Shown here one piece after another: positions 43,711 through 55,331 of a stretch of 64,000 bases of DNA; within the stretch, counting starts at the first letter, position 1, and the number at the start of each line of letters is the position of its first letter. This stretch comes from Pseudo-nitzschia pungens (Eukaryota; Bacillariophyta; Bacillariophyceae; Bacillariales; Bacillariaceae). The stretch is taken from contig CM074769.1 of NCBI GenBank assembly GCA_037355855.1, positions 62,001-126,000 of the forward strand, in the 5' to 3' direction. The position numbers and the translations under genes were made by a program. Below the pieces are notes generated by a model. It was not told where the DNA came from. It searched no databases and saw only the letters and a list, made by a program, of their open reading frames with translations.

Positions 43711-45350
43711 ATGACGCCGGCGTCCACCAAAAACGGCAACAACATGGTCGTCCTGGAGCGATCCCTGGGAAAACTCCTCGGCTTTGAGGAGGGCGAGGCG
43801 GAGGACCTCCTCGAGCACCTCTTCACCATCGAATCCGCGGAGGATCTCTCGGAATACCTGGCCCAGTTGCTCGGCGACCAGACGCCGGAGGTGGTGGCCT
43901 TTGTAGAGAACGTCTCGAGGCACCGGAACGGGGAGTCCCTTGCCATTGCGAACGATGACCAAGACTCCAAGCTGCCGGCGGCGGCACGCGTAGCCAGAGA
44001 CGAAACGAACGAAAGCCATTATTCCTCGTCAACGTCTTCCTCCGCGGCGGCCCTGGACTCCTTTCGCGCCATGGCACTCGGCACGCAGACGCAGAGGGTA
44101 CCCAAAAAGAATAGCAACACCACCAACACCAACACCAACACCAACCGCGGCGCGAGTTCAAACCGGAACCAAACGAAAAAGTCCCGGGTTCCTCCTCCGA
44201 AGAAATCGATTCGGAACAAGGGCACCACGAATGCGTCTGCGACTGCGAGCGGTTCCGCTTCCGCGGGTTCGCATCCCTCCGAAACAACTTCGAGCACCAC
44301 CACCACCACCACCACCACCAATACTACTACTACTACTACTGCTACTATTACCACTCCACAGCAAAAAGGGCAGCAGCAGCAATCGGAGGAAACGACAAAG
44401 GCCGCTCCCGCGGACAAGAAATTTCATCCCACACGGGGCAGGGCAGAGGTGGTGTGCGGCTGCTTCGGAACCCGCCACAAGCCACTCACCAATTGCCTGT
44501 ACTGCGGACGCATCGCGTGCGAGGTGGAAGGGTACGGCTTTTGTCCGTTTTGCGGGCTGATGATCGAAGAAGAGGGAAGGTGCGTTGTTGTTGCTGCTGC
44601 TGCTGCTGCTGCTGTTGTCATCATTGTCATTGTCATTGCTATTGTTATTGCTATGATTCGTGTTGTGATTATTAATGTTTTGTTTGTGGTGATGGCTGGG
44701 TATTGTTTGCGAGCGATGTTTGCAATGTTCGAGGCGGGTATTGTTGGCGCGGCATTGCGAAATTGTGTTGGAATGGATGGGGGAGCGGTGCGATGCGATG
44801 CGATGGGATGCGATGGGATGGGATGGATTGGGAAGTGTTCGAAAGCGGAGTGTCGGAGAGATTCACAGAAGATTTTTTGCATTGATTGATTGGCTCGTCA
44901 CTCACACAGATTGTTGATTGCTATTGCTCTTGTTGTTGTTGTTCTTCATGATAATGTTTGGTGAATTCGCGATTGTCAATGGTTTATTCGGCACTATTAT
45001 TTGGTTTGGTTATCGCATCGCGTTGCATCGCACTTGATTCTGCATTGCGTGGTGTCGGCTATGACTGTATGGCTATGGCTATAACTTTGGCGTTGGGTGT
45101 TGGGCGTTTGGCGTTGGGCGTATGCAGCAACATTGGGAGCAACGACCGGGCCTACCAGCAAAAGGAGCGATTGCTCCGTTTCGACCGCGATTTTGCCCGC
45201 AGGACGGAGGTCTTTGACGACCAGGCCGATTACCAGGGGCCGGGAACATGGATGACCGAAGACGAAAAGAAAGAGGCCGAAGAAAACCAGCAGAGACACC
45301 TCGAATCGCTGAAGCGACGATCCAAGCAGACGCTGACGATTGCGATGTAA
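43711..45350 (+). CDS. TRIP4: Activating signal cointegrator 1 (TRIP4/ASC-1) homologue, two exons
   Basis: Exon 1 43711-44579, intron 44580-45127 (donor GTGCGT, acceptor TATGCAG), exon 2 45128-45350; 363 residues. In other eukaryotes TRIP4 is the zinc-finger subunit of the ASCC complex acting in transcription and ribosome rescue. The diagnostic zf-C2HC5 module is at about 248-283 (VVCGCFGTRHKPLTNCLYCG ... EVEGYGFCPFCG). Exon 2 gives the next conserved block (QQKERLLRFDRDFARRTEVFDDQADY). The N-terminal 60 residues (LLGFEEGEAEDLLEHLFTIE) resemble the TRIP4 N-terminus. The linker is Asn/Thr/Gln-rich. The C-terminal ASCH domain of the human protein is absent. An acceptor 12 bases downstream would also keep frame. 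Confidence 0.85.
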
Positions 45351-46279
45351 TACTTGTATAGTATGATAATGCTATTATTTATAAGTGTTACTGTACTATT
45401 AATCACAGTGTTACTATTATGATATTATAATATACAATAATGCAACAATCGATGCGGGATGCTACCGGGTTCCCATCGCATTCGACCGGGACAGACCACA
45501 GTACCCGTAGACTGTAATAAATCGAGGACTTCATCATTCCGATCACATGTAGCGCATGCATCCGGTATAGATGGATTACCGGTGACGCAGTACGTGCCTA
45601 CGGTACGTATTCCTTCGGGTCAGCGCCTTCCGTCCGAGTGACCCACTCTCCGAACAAAGGCAACGAGGATGGGTTGGAAGAGTTGATTTTGTTTGCAACG
45701 GTGATAGTTATGGACAAAGGGGTAAACAGTTAACACAGTTTGCACAGCGCACACTGTTTCATCGCCTTCGAAGCATGCCATGTGGAAACAAAGACACAAA
45801 AACCAAAAGTCTTGCATTTGAACTACACGCAAAGCTTTAGTCGTCGATGATTTGATTTTTGAGAATCAATCAATCGTTCCCAGAATCAATAATTCGAGGA
45901 GTACCGGAGAACTCGAACAAAAGGATTCGTTTATACTACTATTATTATTATTATTATTGTAATCATAATTATAATAGCACAGTGTTTCCTGCCTGTCCGA
46001 GACAGAGTAGTTTTGCTCCCTCGTGTTTCCAAAACGATCCAACCAATCATCGATTTCCACACGCATTGTTTGTCTCGCGAAACGGAAGCATAGGTTGGTG
46101 CGTATCGAGCCGGAAATCCGAGAGGACACGGCTCTCCAGCACCTCCTCCTGTGTATAGTGTTATTATTATTTGTGTTCGGTGGATGCAGAGCAGAGCACA
46201 TACAATGCGATCCAATCCAATCCAATCCAATCTGATCCAAAGCACATCATCTGTCTACCGATTCTCATTGGTTCCACGA
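45351..46279. other. Intergenic between convergent genes; no gene seen
   Basis: AT-rich, with a TTATTA run (45935-45960) and ACCGGTATAG/TACGGTACG motifs near 45560-45610. ATCCAATCC repeats at 46207-46235. Confidence 0.5.
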
Positions 46280-46765
46280 CTAATGATGGGCGTGGGCGTC
46301 TTCCTCCGGAGGAATGGGAAGCATCTTGAAGAACAAACCGAGATCCTTGATGTAATACGTGCTGTCGTCGTTGTGGATGGTGAACCAGAACATGGCGTGG
46401 GAATCCGGGTCCGTGTAGCCGACCACGCGGGACGTTCTCCGGGAGGGAATCAGAATGGGAGACGCAAAGGTCCCGGTGCCCTCGGGTGGAACCAGACCGA
46501 GGTCGTTGTACCCGTCGATGTTCTTTTGTTCGAGCTCGTCCAGATCCTCGATGCCCTCCAGTCCGAGCTCCTTCATTTCCTTCTTGACGTCCTCCGGGAA
46601 GAACTCGGGCATGTGCTTGGGTCGGGTGTCGTGTTCCTTGTCGGTGGGAATCAGGTGATCGGACTTTTCTCCGAGCCACTTTCCGATTCCGAACGGAATG
46701 GTGGCGCCGCTGCTGTCGTCGTCCTTCTTCTCGGCAAAGCCCCGCGATTGAACTCCAACCCGCAT
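46280..46765 (-). CDS. Cytochrome c oxidase subunit Vb (COX5B)-like protein
   Basis: 161 residues from the first ATG. COX5B is a nuclear-encoded, matrix-facing subunit of complex IV. The C-terminal block TFASPILIPSRRTSRVVGY ... AMFWFTIH ... YYIKDLGLFFKML matches the COX5B pattern (NPxxVPS, RxVGC, W, CxxCGxxFKL), but the positions normally held by zinc-binding cysteines are Tyr, Ile and Leu. The start QSRGFAEKK looks like a mitochondrial presequence end. The frame is open further upstream without ATG, and a good acceptor (GATTGCAG) ends at 46830, so a short upstream exon could supply the rest of the presequence (exon from 46829); I could not identify it. Confidence 0.7.
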   Translation of the reverse strand: MRVGVQSRGFAEKKDDDSSGATIPFGIGKWLGEKSDHLIPTDKEHDTRPKHMPEFFPEDVKKEMKELGLEGIEDLDELEQKNIDGYNDLGLVPPEGTGTFASPILIPSRRTSRVVGYTDPDSHAMFWFTIHNDDSTYYIKDLGLFFKMLPIPPEEDAHAHH

Positions 46766-46829
46766 TTGCTGCGTGCTTCCCGCCACGAGGTGGGGAGCCT
46801 GGAGGCGTCGACCCGAAGCGCGGGTGATT

Positions 46830-48599
46830 CTGCAATCGGGATCGGAATGGAAATGGCAATGGAAATTGCAATCGGAGAGTGGCAATCGGAGAATGGTAGT
46901 AAAAGCATTGTTTTATTTATTTGGATTCGGATTCGGAGCGGTTTGGATTTGGCAGTGATCAATCAATCAATCAATCATCGCAATTGTACAGCAAACAGCG
47001 CAATCGTTCGGCGTGTGAGCCATGATTTCGTTTTTTAAAAGGGGAAAAACAAGTGAGTTAGCAGAGTGGAGTGGAGTGGAGTGGAGTGGAGTGAAGCAGA
47101 GCAGAGCAGAGAAGAAAGGAGTGAAGCAGAGCAAGATCAGAAACCGACCAAACCCAGAACTACAAGCTTGGGTCAAGCAGAAAGCATCCATCTATGCATC
47201 TATGCATTCTATGCATCCATCTATGCATCGATCACCAGGCGTTGTTCCAATCCATCCATAGTCTGCAGCTCGTTCGATTCTCCCCCTCGGCCGTTGCTTC
47301 GCAAGCTTTTCCTTTCGACCCACATTTGCTACATGGTTTTCAGTACTGCACGCTACGCGCAGGATTTTCATCGGAAGGATGCACTTGCGGTGGCTTCTTT
47401 CTCCGATCGACGGTGCGCCGACGCAACGGTCCTGCGAAGCGGGGACGGGAAAGGTTGCGGACCCGTTGCTTTTGACTACCGGTAATCTTATGCAGCGAGA
47501 TAACGCAATATCAGGATGGACTTACGAGCGAGCTGTTCTGGCCAACATGGTGGTGTATTGATTTGCAATGGTGTCGGAGCACGGGTACCCTGCGAGTACG
47601 GTAGCTCTCCTCGGTGTGGTTGGTTCGGATTGTCTACGGTACGGTAGATGATTCGATAGCTGGATGTACCGTTGGTACAAGCAGCTAACTTACTCGTACG
47701 TTGCGTACGGTACAGTATCGTATCCACGGGACAGTCGCCAATACAGTAACTTACTCAATGCTTCGTACTCCATAAGGCACAAGGTATTTACCGTACCGTG
47801 AAGGGGGAGAGGGCAATCAAAAATCGCGACGAGACGACGAAAGACAAAAAACCCGATGCTCGATTTTTGGTTTTTTGGCTTGTCTTGCCATTCCTTCGCC
47901 TGGAGAGAGAATCCTGGAGAAGCCTACGAACAACCGTACCGGCTCGCTACATAGTGGTACAATACGATACCGAGAACGAACTGCAACTAGTGCGGTAAGG
48001 TTAGCTCACGAGTACCGGTACATTCTTCCGTTGCTGCCGACGCGATCTACCTTTGATTGAAGCAAAGAACAACGACGGACGCATGGCGTTTTGGTTGCGT
48101 GCCATTGGAACTGCCGGAAAGGTTTGGAAAAATTAGTTAGTCGCTCCAGTCGAATGTATACCGTATCAGGTCTTCGTGACTTCGAAGGCTGTGCGTGTAG
48201 TACAATAGCAGAAGTTTCATACATAAGTAACATAGGTACAGATCACAGTCTCATCAATCAGTCATCCATCATCAACCCACGATTTCTGACAAGTCCATCT
48301 GATTTCCATTACAGAAAGTTACGGGAACTTACTAAGGTTTACTGTACCGGTAACCTTACTACAACTTCGTAATTCATGAGATCATAGTATAGTATCACAA
48401 TCATAAAAAATACTAAGTACGAAGTAGAAGTAATTACGAAGTACGAAGTAAGATTACTTCGTAATAATCATACCGGTAAATCTTACCGTGTCCCACAATT
48501 CGATCAATATCCTCCGAAGAACGATCGGCGCAAACAACAACAACAACAACAACAACACCATAGTATTGCCGGGAGAATCGTCGGTCGCCACAACCCAAG
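46830..48599. other. Intergenic, repeats and motifs; may contain the COX5B 5' exon
   Basis: Contains an AATC run (46960-46978), a GGAGT pentanucleotide repeat (47063-47091), GCAGA repeats (47093-47110), CTATGCATC repeats (47191-47232), and TACCGGTA/GTAAGGTTA motifs (47478, 47640, 47700-47800, 47990-48015, 48337-48365, 48425-48490). CAA repeats at 48534-48557 lie in the probable proteasome 5' UTR. No complete gene seen. Confidence 0.5.
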
Positions 48600-49586
48600 A
48601 TGACACTGCGCCCTCATCGTTCTCCGATCCGATGGCTCCGCCACGTGGCGCTCGTCGCTCCCCTGGTGGTTGCTCTCCTCGCCGCAACTCCCGGCTGCCA
48701 CGCCCAGCAGCAGCAGCAAAATCCGCTGACGATGAACGGCGGATCCCTCCTGGCGATGGCGGGAGAAAACTGCGTCGCTCTGGCGGTCGACAAGCGGTTC
48801 GGTTCGGGACCCCAGCTGGTGAACATCTCGCCCCGCCGCGTGTGGGCGCCAAACTCGCGCTTGCTGGTTGCCTTTTCGGGCCTGGAGGGAGACGTCGCTA
48901 GCCTGTCGGAGGAACTCCGGGCGGAGGTGGTTGCCAAGCGACACAGGGCTCTGGGATTTGCGGTGGGAAGTGGCGTGACCGAGAGCGAGAGCGAGAAACG
49001 CCACAGGATTATTTCTCCTCCCGCCCTGGCTTGTCTGGTGAGCCACGTGCTCTACCAGAAGCGGGGGTACTACGTCGAGCCCCTTGTGGTGGGGCTGCGC
49101 GAAACGACAGAAACAACAGCAACTACTGCTACTACTACTGCTACTGCTACTACTACGACGACACCTTTCTTGTGTGCCATGGACATGATCGGGGCCCAGT
49201 CGTTCTCGCAATCGTTTGTGTGTTCCGGGGCGGCATCGACGTCCCTCTACGGGATTGCCGAAGCGTTGTGGAGGCCAGGCATGAACCCGGACGAGTTGCT
49301 GGAATGCTGTGGGAGGGTCTTTCAGAGTGGTCAGTCAGGGTTGCTATTGCTATTGCTATTGCCGATGCTGTTGTGCTTGATTTGTGGTTGGTCTGAGGTT
49401 GTCATTGCTGTTGGTGGTTGCTGTCTCGCTTTCTAGGATGATTTCGGGCACTCATCGTTTTGTGTTTGTTGCCTTGGTGGGTTTGCAGCGCTCGAACGAG
49501 ATTGCCTGAGTGGGTACGGAATCCTGGTGTATCTCATCACCAAGAACGGGATCGCGGAATACGATCTAGCGAGTCGGAACGACTGA
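48600..49586 (+). CDS. PSMB3: 20S proteasome beta-3 subunit with signal-like N-terminal extension (two exons)
   Basis: Exon 1 48600-49329, intron 49330-49488 (donor GTCAGT, acceptor TTTGCAG), exon 2 49489-49586; 275 residues. Beta-3 is a structural, non-proteolytic subunit of the proteasome core. Conserved stretches: MNGGSLLAMAGENCVALAVD, LVAFSGLEGDVASL, VSHVLYQKRGYYVEPLV, FLCAMDMIGA, SLYGIAEALWRPGMNPDEL, then DCLSGYGILVYLI in exon 2. Family members are about 205 residues. The excess is a 44-residue extension that looks like a signal peptide (RHVALVAPLVVALLAA ... HAQQQQQ), a Glu/Ser loop and a Thr/Ala run. If translation began at the ATG at 48732 the protein would start at the conserved NGG without the extension. 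Confidence 0.9.
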
Positions 49587-51307
49587 TTTGATTTGATTTG
49601 ACTTGACTTGACTTGACTTGACTAGACTTGGTATGGTATGGTATGTTTCATTGAGTTTGGATGGGTTCGTCGATGCTGGAGAGAGAGAGAGAGAGAGAGA
49701 CAGCCGTGTGCGATTGTCATCCAGTGCGATGAAATGGGACGGTAAAGTAGAGTAATATTCCGGCAGAACTCGCTCGAGACAACGGAGGAACGGATTGGAA
49801 CGTCGCGAAGTATCCTCAGCGAACCATTGCCGAAAATCAGATTGATCTATGCAACTCATTGGCGATTGACTAACAGGGATGCGCGGGTTGTTTGGTTCGG
49901 TTCTTCTCGGTTCTGTTCTATTCTGGCACGATTGGGGACATTCAACAAATACAATAGAAATCGGGTGTGCCTTGGGGTTTTCGCCCGGCAAGTGGTTGGG
50001 AAGAAGGCAGCATACACAACACAACCCACATGTTCACCACAAAGAACAAAGGTCCTGGAAATCCAATCCAATTTACCCTGTTCTTGTACCGCGATGATAG
50101 TGGTATTGGTGAACACAATGGAAAGGAATGATTGGTTACTACGACCACGATATTGCGCTGTGATGAAACATTTTTTGAGGAAGAAAACTAAAGAAGAATT
50201 ATTTGCTTTGCAGCCATGCCTTTCCAGATCAGAGACCGTGTGCTCGGCTCGCTCCTTTCCAGATCCAACCGTTGGCAAGAAATGGAGACCTTCTGGAAGA
50301 ATACCAATGACAATAGCTACTAGCTATGAAACGCACCAATCCAAATTATTCGATAGGAATGAAGGAACACACCAGAATAAGTTAAAAAATGGTCTGGTGG
50401 AGAAAGAAGTGTCTCTCGTCATACTATTAGTAGTACTAGTAGTACAACTAGTACTACTACAAATTTTGTTCTTATTGGTGCTGCCTCCTATTCTTACTAC
50501 TACTAGAAGTAAGAATCATGCTACGTGTACTCATATTATCTCCTCTAGCTACCAAATGCCACCCCTGCCACGCCCTGGTGCAGACCTGGGGTGACACTCG
50601 GAGTCTTGTCCCACGCCCTGCCCTTTAACGTCAAATGCCACAAGGTCCGCGTATCACGTGATATCATCTGATAACTTGATGAATAAGCGTTGCTGGGATT
50701 ATAATCTTCCAGTTCATCCTACTAGTACTAGTGGTGCACCTAGTGTATTCCTCTCCCTCGAGGTCGCCAACGACAAGAGATCGAAAGTTATTTCATATTG
50801 ATAAGTGTTATTGCTTTTTATTACATGCTACTACATGTAATGTTGCTTCATTACCATCCCATACGGGGGTCGCAGCTGCACAACACTCACGGACTCTCCA
50901 CCATCAGTCGAACACTATTCTTTGGGTGTGGATAAGGCAAAGTTGAATTGCGGTATCCGTTAAAGTTCTGTAGCATAAATCTTGTGCGCCCATGGTGGGA
51001 TTCACTCAGCCCGGTGGTGCTCCTCTATGGAGCGCTAATCTGGTCCGTTTCGGAATAGAAAATGCTCGTCCTCTTTTCAACATAATACTTTGTCAGCTGA
51101 ACAATGAACAATGAACAATGCTTGTGATGTAAACTCAATGGCATCCATACATCGTCCGTTAAGGAGTCATGGGGCAATTACAAGGCACATCCATCCTTGT
51201 TCACTGCGGCTATGACCACGTCTCTGTTACTTCGCAACTCTATGGATACATATTGCATATCCATTATTATTCACTGCAACTACGACTACGCCTATGCCTT
51301 CGTCGTT
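49587..51307. other. Intergenic; repeats, plus degenerate DUF4116 units at the right end
   Basis: Starts with a TGATT/TGACT pentanucleotide run (49584-49631) and a GA microsatellite (49677-49700). An ACTAGTAGTACTAGTAGTAC patch at 50418-50460 resembles those near other genes. 51169-51307 is homologous to the repeat gene to its right. No other gene supported. Confidence 0.5.
51169..51307 (-). pseudogene. Decayed DUF4116 repeat units after the stop codon
   Basis: Past the TAG at 51308-51310 the same frame continues with NDEGIGVVVAVNNNGYA, recognisably another repeat unit, and then meets TAA. Further weak repeat traces reach about 51190. Confidence 0.75.
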
Positions 51308-52564
51308 CTACATCTCTTTGGATGCATCTCCCGATGCCTCTCCATTCATCTTCAATACAGCTGAGACAAAGTCTTTGTCACATTGCAACTCTTCCGATGC
51401 ATATTTCGAGGCATCTTCATTATTATTCACTGCAGCTAACACCACGTCGTTGTCATTTTTCAACTCGTCAGATGCATATTTCAAGGCGTGTCCTCTATTA
51501 TTCACTGCAGCCAAGACCACGTCTTTGTCATTCTGCAACTCTTTGGATGCACTTCGCAATGCCTTTCCATTCACCTTCACTGCAGCTAAGACCACATGTT
51601 TGTCATTTTGCAACTCGTTGGATGCATATGCAAAGGCCCATCCTTTATTATTCACTGCAGGTAAGACCACGTCTTTGTCATTCTGCAACTCTTCAGCTGC
51701 ATATTGCAACGCCGATCCGTCATTCTTCACTGCAGCTAAGACTATGCCTTTGTCGTTTTGCAATTCTTCCGATGCGTGTTGCAAGGCACGTCCCTTATTA
51801 TTCACTGCAGCGAAGATAAAGTGTTCATCCCTTCGCAACTCGTCAGATGCATATTGCAAGGCCCAATAATTTTTTTTCACTGCAGCTAAGACCACATGTT
51901 TGTCACTTTTTAACTCGTTGGATGCATATTCCAAAGACAATCCTTCATTCTTCACTGCAGCTAAGACGATGTCTTTGTCGTTTTGCAACTCGTCGGATGC
52001 ATATTCCAAAGCCAATCCTTCATTCTTCACTGCAGCTAAGACCATGTCGTAGTCATTTTGCATCTCTTCAGATGCAAATTCCAAGGCACATCCCTTATTA
52101 TTCACGGCAGCTAAGACCACATCATTGTCATTTTGCAACTCTTCCGATGCATATTCCAAAGCCCATCCTTCATTCTTCACTGCATCTAAGACCACATGTT
52201 TGTCATTTTGTAACTCTTCCGATGCATATTGCAAGGCACGTCCCTTATTATTCACGGCCGCTAAGATCGCGTCTTTGTCATTTTGTAACTCTTCGGATGC
52301 ATATTGCAAGACATTTCCATCATTATTCAGTGCAGCTAAGACCACGTTTTTGTCGGTTCTTACAGTGTTCCCAAAGTATTGCAAGCATTCGCCGTGTCGT
52401 GCCACTGCAGCCATGGCAATGTCTCCGTCCTCCAGCAACGGTGAGTTATGGTCACGCTTTTGTAGCTCTTTCAACACGTATTTGACCTTTTCATCCAGTT
52501 GAAGTCTAGTAGTAATGCGTTCCAAGAACGCCGTCTTTTCGAAATCGGCGGCGGTATCATTCAT
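51308..52564 (-). CDS. DUF4116 tandem-repeat protein
   Basis: 418 residues, one exon. After a 60-residue N-terminus (FLERITTRLQLDEKVKYVL) the protein is about 14 copies of a 25-residue unit of the form NDKDVVLAAVNNKGRALQYASEEL, the DUF4116 repeat common in protists. Its biochemical role is unknown. Each unit is 75 bp and neighbouring units are similar at DNA level, so unequal exchange can change copy number. No signal peptide or membrane segment. The stop TAG sits where the unit normally has Gln (EELQ), and one more unit follows in frame, so the present C-terminus looks like the result of a CAG-to-TAG change. Confidence 0.85.
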   Translation of the reverse strand: MNDTAADFEKTAFLERITTRLQLDEKVKYVLKELQKRDHNSPLLEDGDIAMAAVARHGECLQYFGNTVRTDKNVVLAALNNDGNVLQYASEELQNDKDAILAAVNNKGRALQYASEELQNDKHVVLDAVKNEGWALEYASEELQNDNDVVLAAVNNKGCALEFASEEMQNDYDMVLAAVKNEGLALEYASDELQNDKDIVLAAVKNEGLSLEYASNELKSDKHVVLAAVKKNYWALQYASDELRRDEHFIFAAVNNKGRALQHASEELQNDKGIVLAAVKNDGSALQYAAEELQNDKDVVLPAVNNKGWAFAYASNELQNDKHVVLAAVKVNGKALRSASKELQNDKDVVLAAVNNRGHALKYASDELKNDNDVVLAAVNNNEDASKYASEELQCDKDFVSAVLKMNGEASGDASKEM

Positions 52565-53499
52565 TGTTGTTCTTGCTGCCGCTGGTTTGGTGTTAGTGTA
52601 GGTAAGGTTATGTTCTTGTAATGGTTTGTACTCGCACTCGTACTTGTACTCGAGTCTTTGCTTTGGAAACTAGGTTGATGAAAGAAAATTAAATGATGGT
52701 GAATAGTTCAGACACAACTCTCTGTTGCATTACATCGGAAACCGGAAGGTATCTGTTCCTTTCGACAGAGACGACAGCAACGAACATCACGAAGTTATCG
52801 TAGAGTAACCTTACGTTCCCATACCCGTACGAATAGTAAAACAAGTACAAGTACGAGTACAAGTACAAGAACAAAAAGTGAGTCTTGTACGAACCGAAGT
52901 TCCGTAAGAATTAGGAGTATTTTTGTTCGGCATGACTCCCGAATACACATCATAAAATCATTGTCTAATGAAAAATGGAGGACGATAGAAACGCAAGATC
53001 AGAGCAGTTTTTTGTACGGTAATGCACGCGCCCAACGGATGATTCGGATCGCCCGAACCGACCACTGATTCATAAGAGTGCACGACCTAATTCCTAAATA
53101 CAGTAATTCAGTAACTACTTCGTACTTGTATCAAAATGGTCATAGAGCGTAGGAGTACTCGTAAGCAATACTTCTACAGTAAGGTTACTACGTACGAAGT
53201 ACTTCGTAACTTCCTGAATACTGCTCACTGCACAAGCAATCTTGTGTTCTTCGATTTACGATTTGGCCATGAACCTGGTGTTGTCGGAGTTGTTCCAAAC
53301 AGTGACCGTCAGTTGTCCTCTCCAAGACCAAGACGAACCAAGACTAATTGGAGCAAAGCAGAACCTTGGATTGCGGAGTGAACAAATCAATCAATCCACA
53401 GCAACATACAACATTGGAACAGAAGCGAACGATACGATACGACAGGATATAATACAATACAATACAATACTTTGTTTAACAACAAAGTAAGAACACACA
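52565..53499. other. Intergenic between divergent genes; no gene seen
   Basis: Contains ACAAGTACGAGTACAAGTAC repeats (52843-52868), TAAGGTTACTACGTACG motifs (53178-53200) and AATACAATACAATAC near 53450-53470, just before the SohB gene. Confidence 0.5.
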
Positions 53500-55331
53500 A
53501 TGGGGGAGCAATATTCTCCAACGGATTTTGGCTACGATTTTGCGTCGACGGAACCCGATGAGCGGGCAGCGCTGGTAGTAGCAGATCCCACAAACAACAA
53601 CAAGACTAGGAGCAAGAACAACACCAATACCAATACCAATAGCAAGAGCAAGACCGAACTTCCAAGTCGTCCGGTGGGCATCGAAGGATCCCCCAATACG
53701 GGCTACGAATTGTACGATGACCAACGGCAGCAGCAGCGGGTCGAAGAAAAACAGCGGGAACGAGATCAGCCCTATCGATATCAACCGGCCAAGATCAATC
53801 GCGGGGGCGAGAGCTATTTTGTTTCCCCTGACTCGCACCACTTGGGAGGAGCCGACATCAATCCGATCGGGTTTCTCGGTGCCATCTGCTGCTGTTTCAC
53901 GGTGGTGTTCGTGGTGGTGGGTGGCTTTTTGCTGGCATACAACAGGTACCAGACCTCGGAGGATCCGTTGTTGCTCGTCGGTTCGTTGTGCCTGGTAGTG
54001 GGAGCCGGGGCCTGTCTGTGTGGATGCTGCGCCCTGTGCGTCGGAGGAGCCGCTTCTTCCGCAAGCTTGCTGGGAGGTGGGGGCTCGTCGTCGTCGTCGT
54101 CGTCATCCTGCAAGGCCGATCCCCTCTTTCACGAGGTGGAGGTTCGGTTCCGGAGGCTCAACGATCGGTACGAAAAGGGATGCCTCGTTGCGGAGGACGG
54201 TCTGAGGAACGTTCGGCTCGACGTGGTGGGTCACATGAAGGAGGTACGTGAAGTAGCGGATTGTGTTCGTGTTCCTTGATTGCTATATTGCATCCCATTG
54301 CATGGCCTTGCCTTGCATTGCTTTGCCTGGGAATCTGCTCATCCCTATGGTTTTGGCACCCCGATGAATCAATTTTGCTTCCGAAACAGGTCAAGGAAGC
54401 CGCCCGCAAGGAAGCCAAACAAAAGAAGGAAAAAGAGAAAGAGGATCGGGAGGAGCTGGAGCGACGCGTCAAGCGCGACCTCGAGGAGGGAATCTCGGTC
54501 GGCGAGATTCGCAAGCGGTACCGACCGGTGGTCTTTTACATTGTCTTTGACGGCGACTTGATGGTGTCGAACCTGGAGCTCCTGCGAAAGCAGGTCTCCC
54601 TCGTGGTCAACCTCGGCCAGCCCGGGCACGATCGTTGCGTTGTTGCGATCAACTCCCCCGGGGGAGCCGTCTCGCAGTACGGGCTGGCGGCCTCCCAGCT
54701 GGTGCGGATCCGAAAGGCCGGCATTCACCTCACCTGCTGCATCGACACGGTCGCGGCTTCCGGGGGGTACATGATGGCCTCGGTCGCCAACACGATCTGT
54801 GCCGCGCCCTTTGCGGTCGTCGGCAGCATCGGCGTCGTGACGCAAGTGCCGAATTTCCAGCGGTTCCTCAACGAGCACAAAATCGACGCCTACCTGATGA
54901 CCGCGGGGGAGCACAAGCGGACCATCGACGTCATCGGGGAGGTCACGGAGGAGAACAAGGCCAAGATGAAGGAGCAGCTGGAGGACATCCACACCGCCTT
55001 CAAGGATCACGTGGCCCTGGCCCGGCCGCAACTCAGGGACGCTATGGAAACCGTTGGCACGGGGGAGCATTGGCTGGCGGTGCAGGCGAAGGAAAAGGGA
55101 CTCGTCGACGAGATCCGGACCAGCGACGAGTACCTCGAATCGGTCTCCGAGACCCACGACATTATCGAGATCCTCGAAAAGGTCTACAAGCCCCGGGGAC
55201 TGTCCGCTTTGATGGTGGAGGACGGCCTGGCCTCGGCGGGGAAGTCTCTGGCGGGATGGGTGATCAATTTATTCCGATCGGGTGCTGCGTCCGGGCGACA
55301 ACCGCCAATGCCGATGGCGTCCATGGTCTAG
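53500..55331 (+). CDS. SohB/SppA-type membrane peptidase, S49 family (two exons)
   Basis: Exon 1 53500-54243, intron 54244-54389 (donor GTACGT, acceptor AAACAG), exon 2 54390-55331; 561 residues. S49 peptidases cleave signal peptides or membrane proteins with a Ser-Lys dyad. N-terminal 115 residues are hydrophilic and Asn/Lys-rich. Two membrane segments follow (about 127-150, GAICCCFTVVFVVVGGFLL; about 162-185, LVGSLCLVVGAG). A charged, probably coiled-coil stretch (KEAKQKKEKEKEDREELERR) spans the exon junction. The catalytic domain shows VVAINSPGGAVSQYG, the nucleophile in TVAASGGYMMAS (Ser372) and the base in TAGEHKRTID (Lys424), the SohB pattern. Chloroplast, mitochondrial or ER membrane cannot be told apart from sequence. 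Confidence 0.88.

Noticed and set aside
49827..50594. 255-codon plus-strand open frame
   Set aside because: Starts at TTG, no recognisable domain, and includes an ACTAGTAGTACT repeat that yields a Leu/Val run; probably chance.
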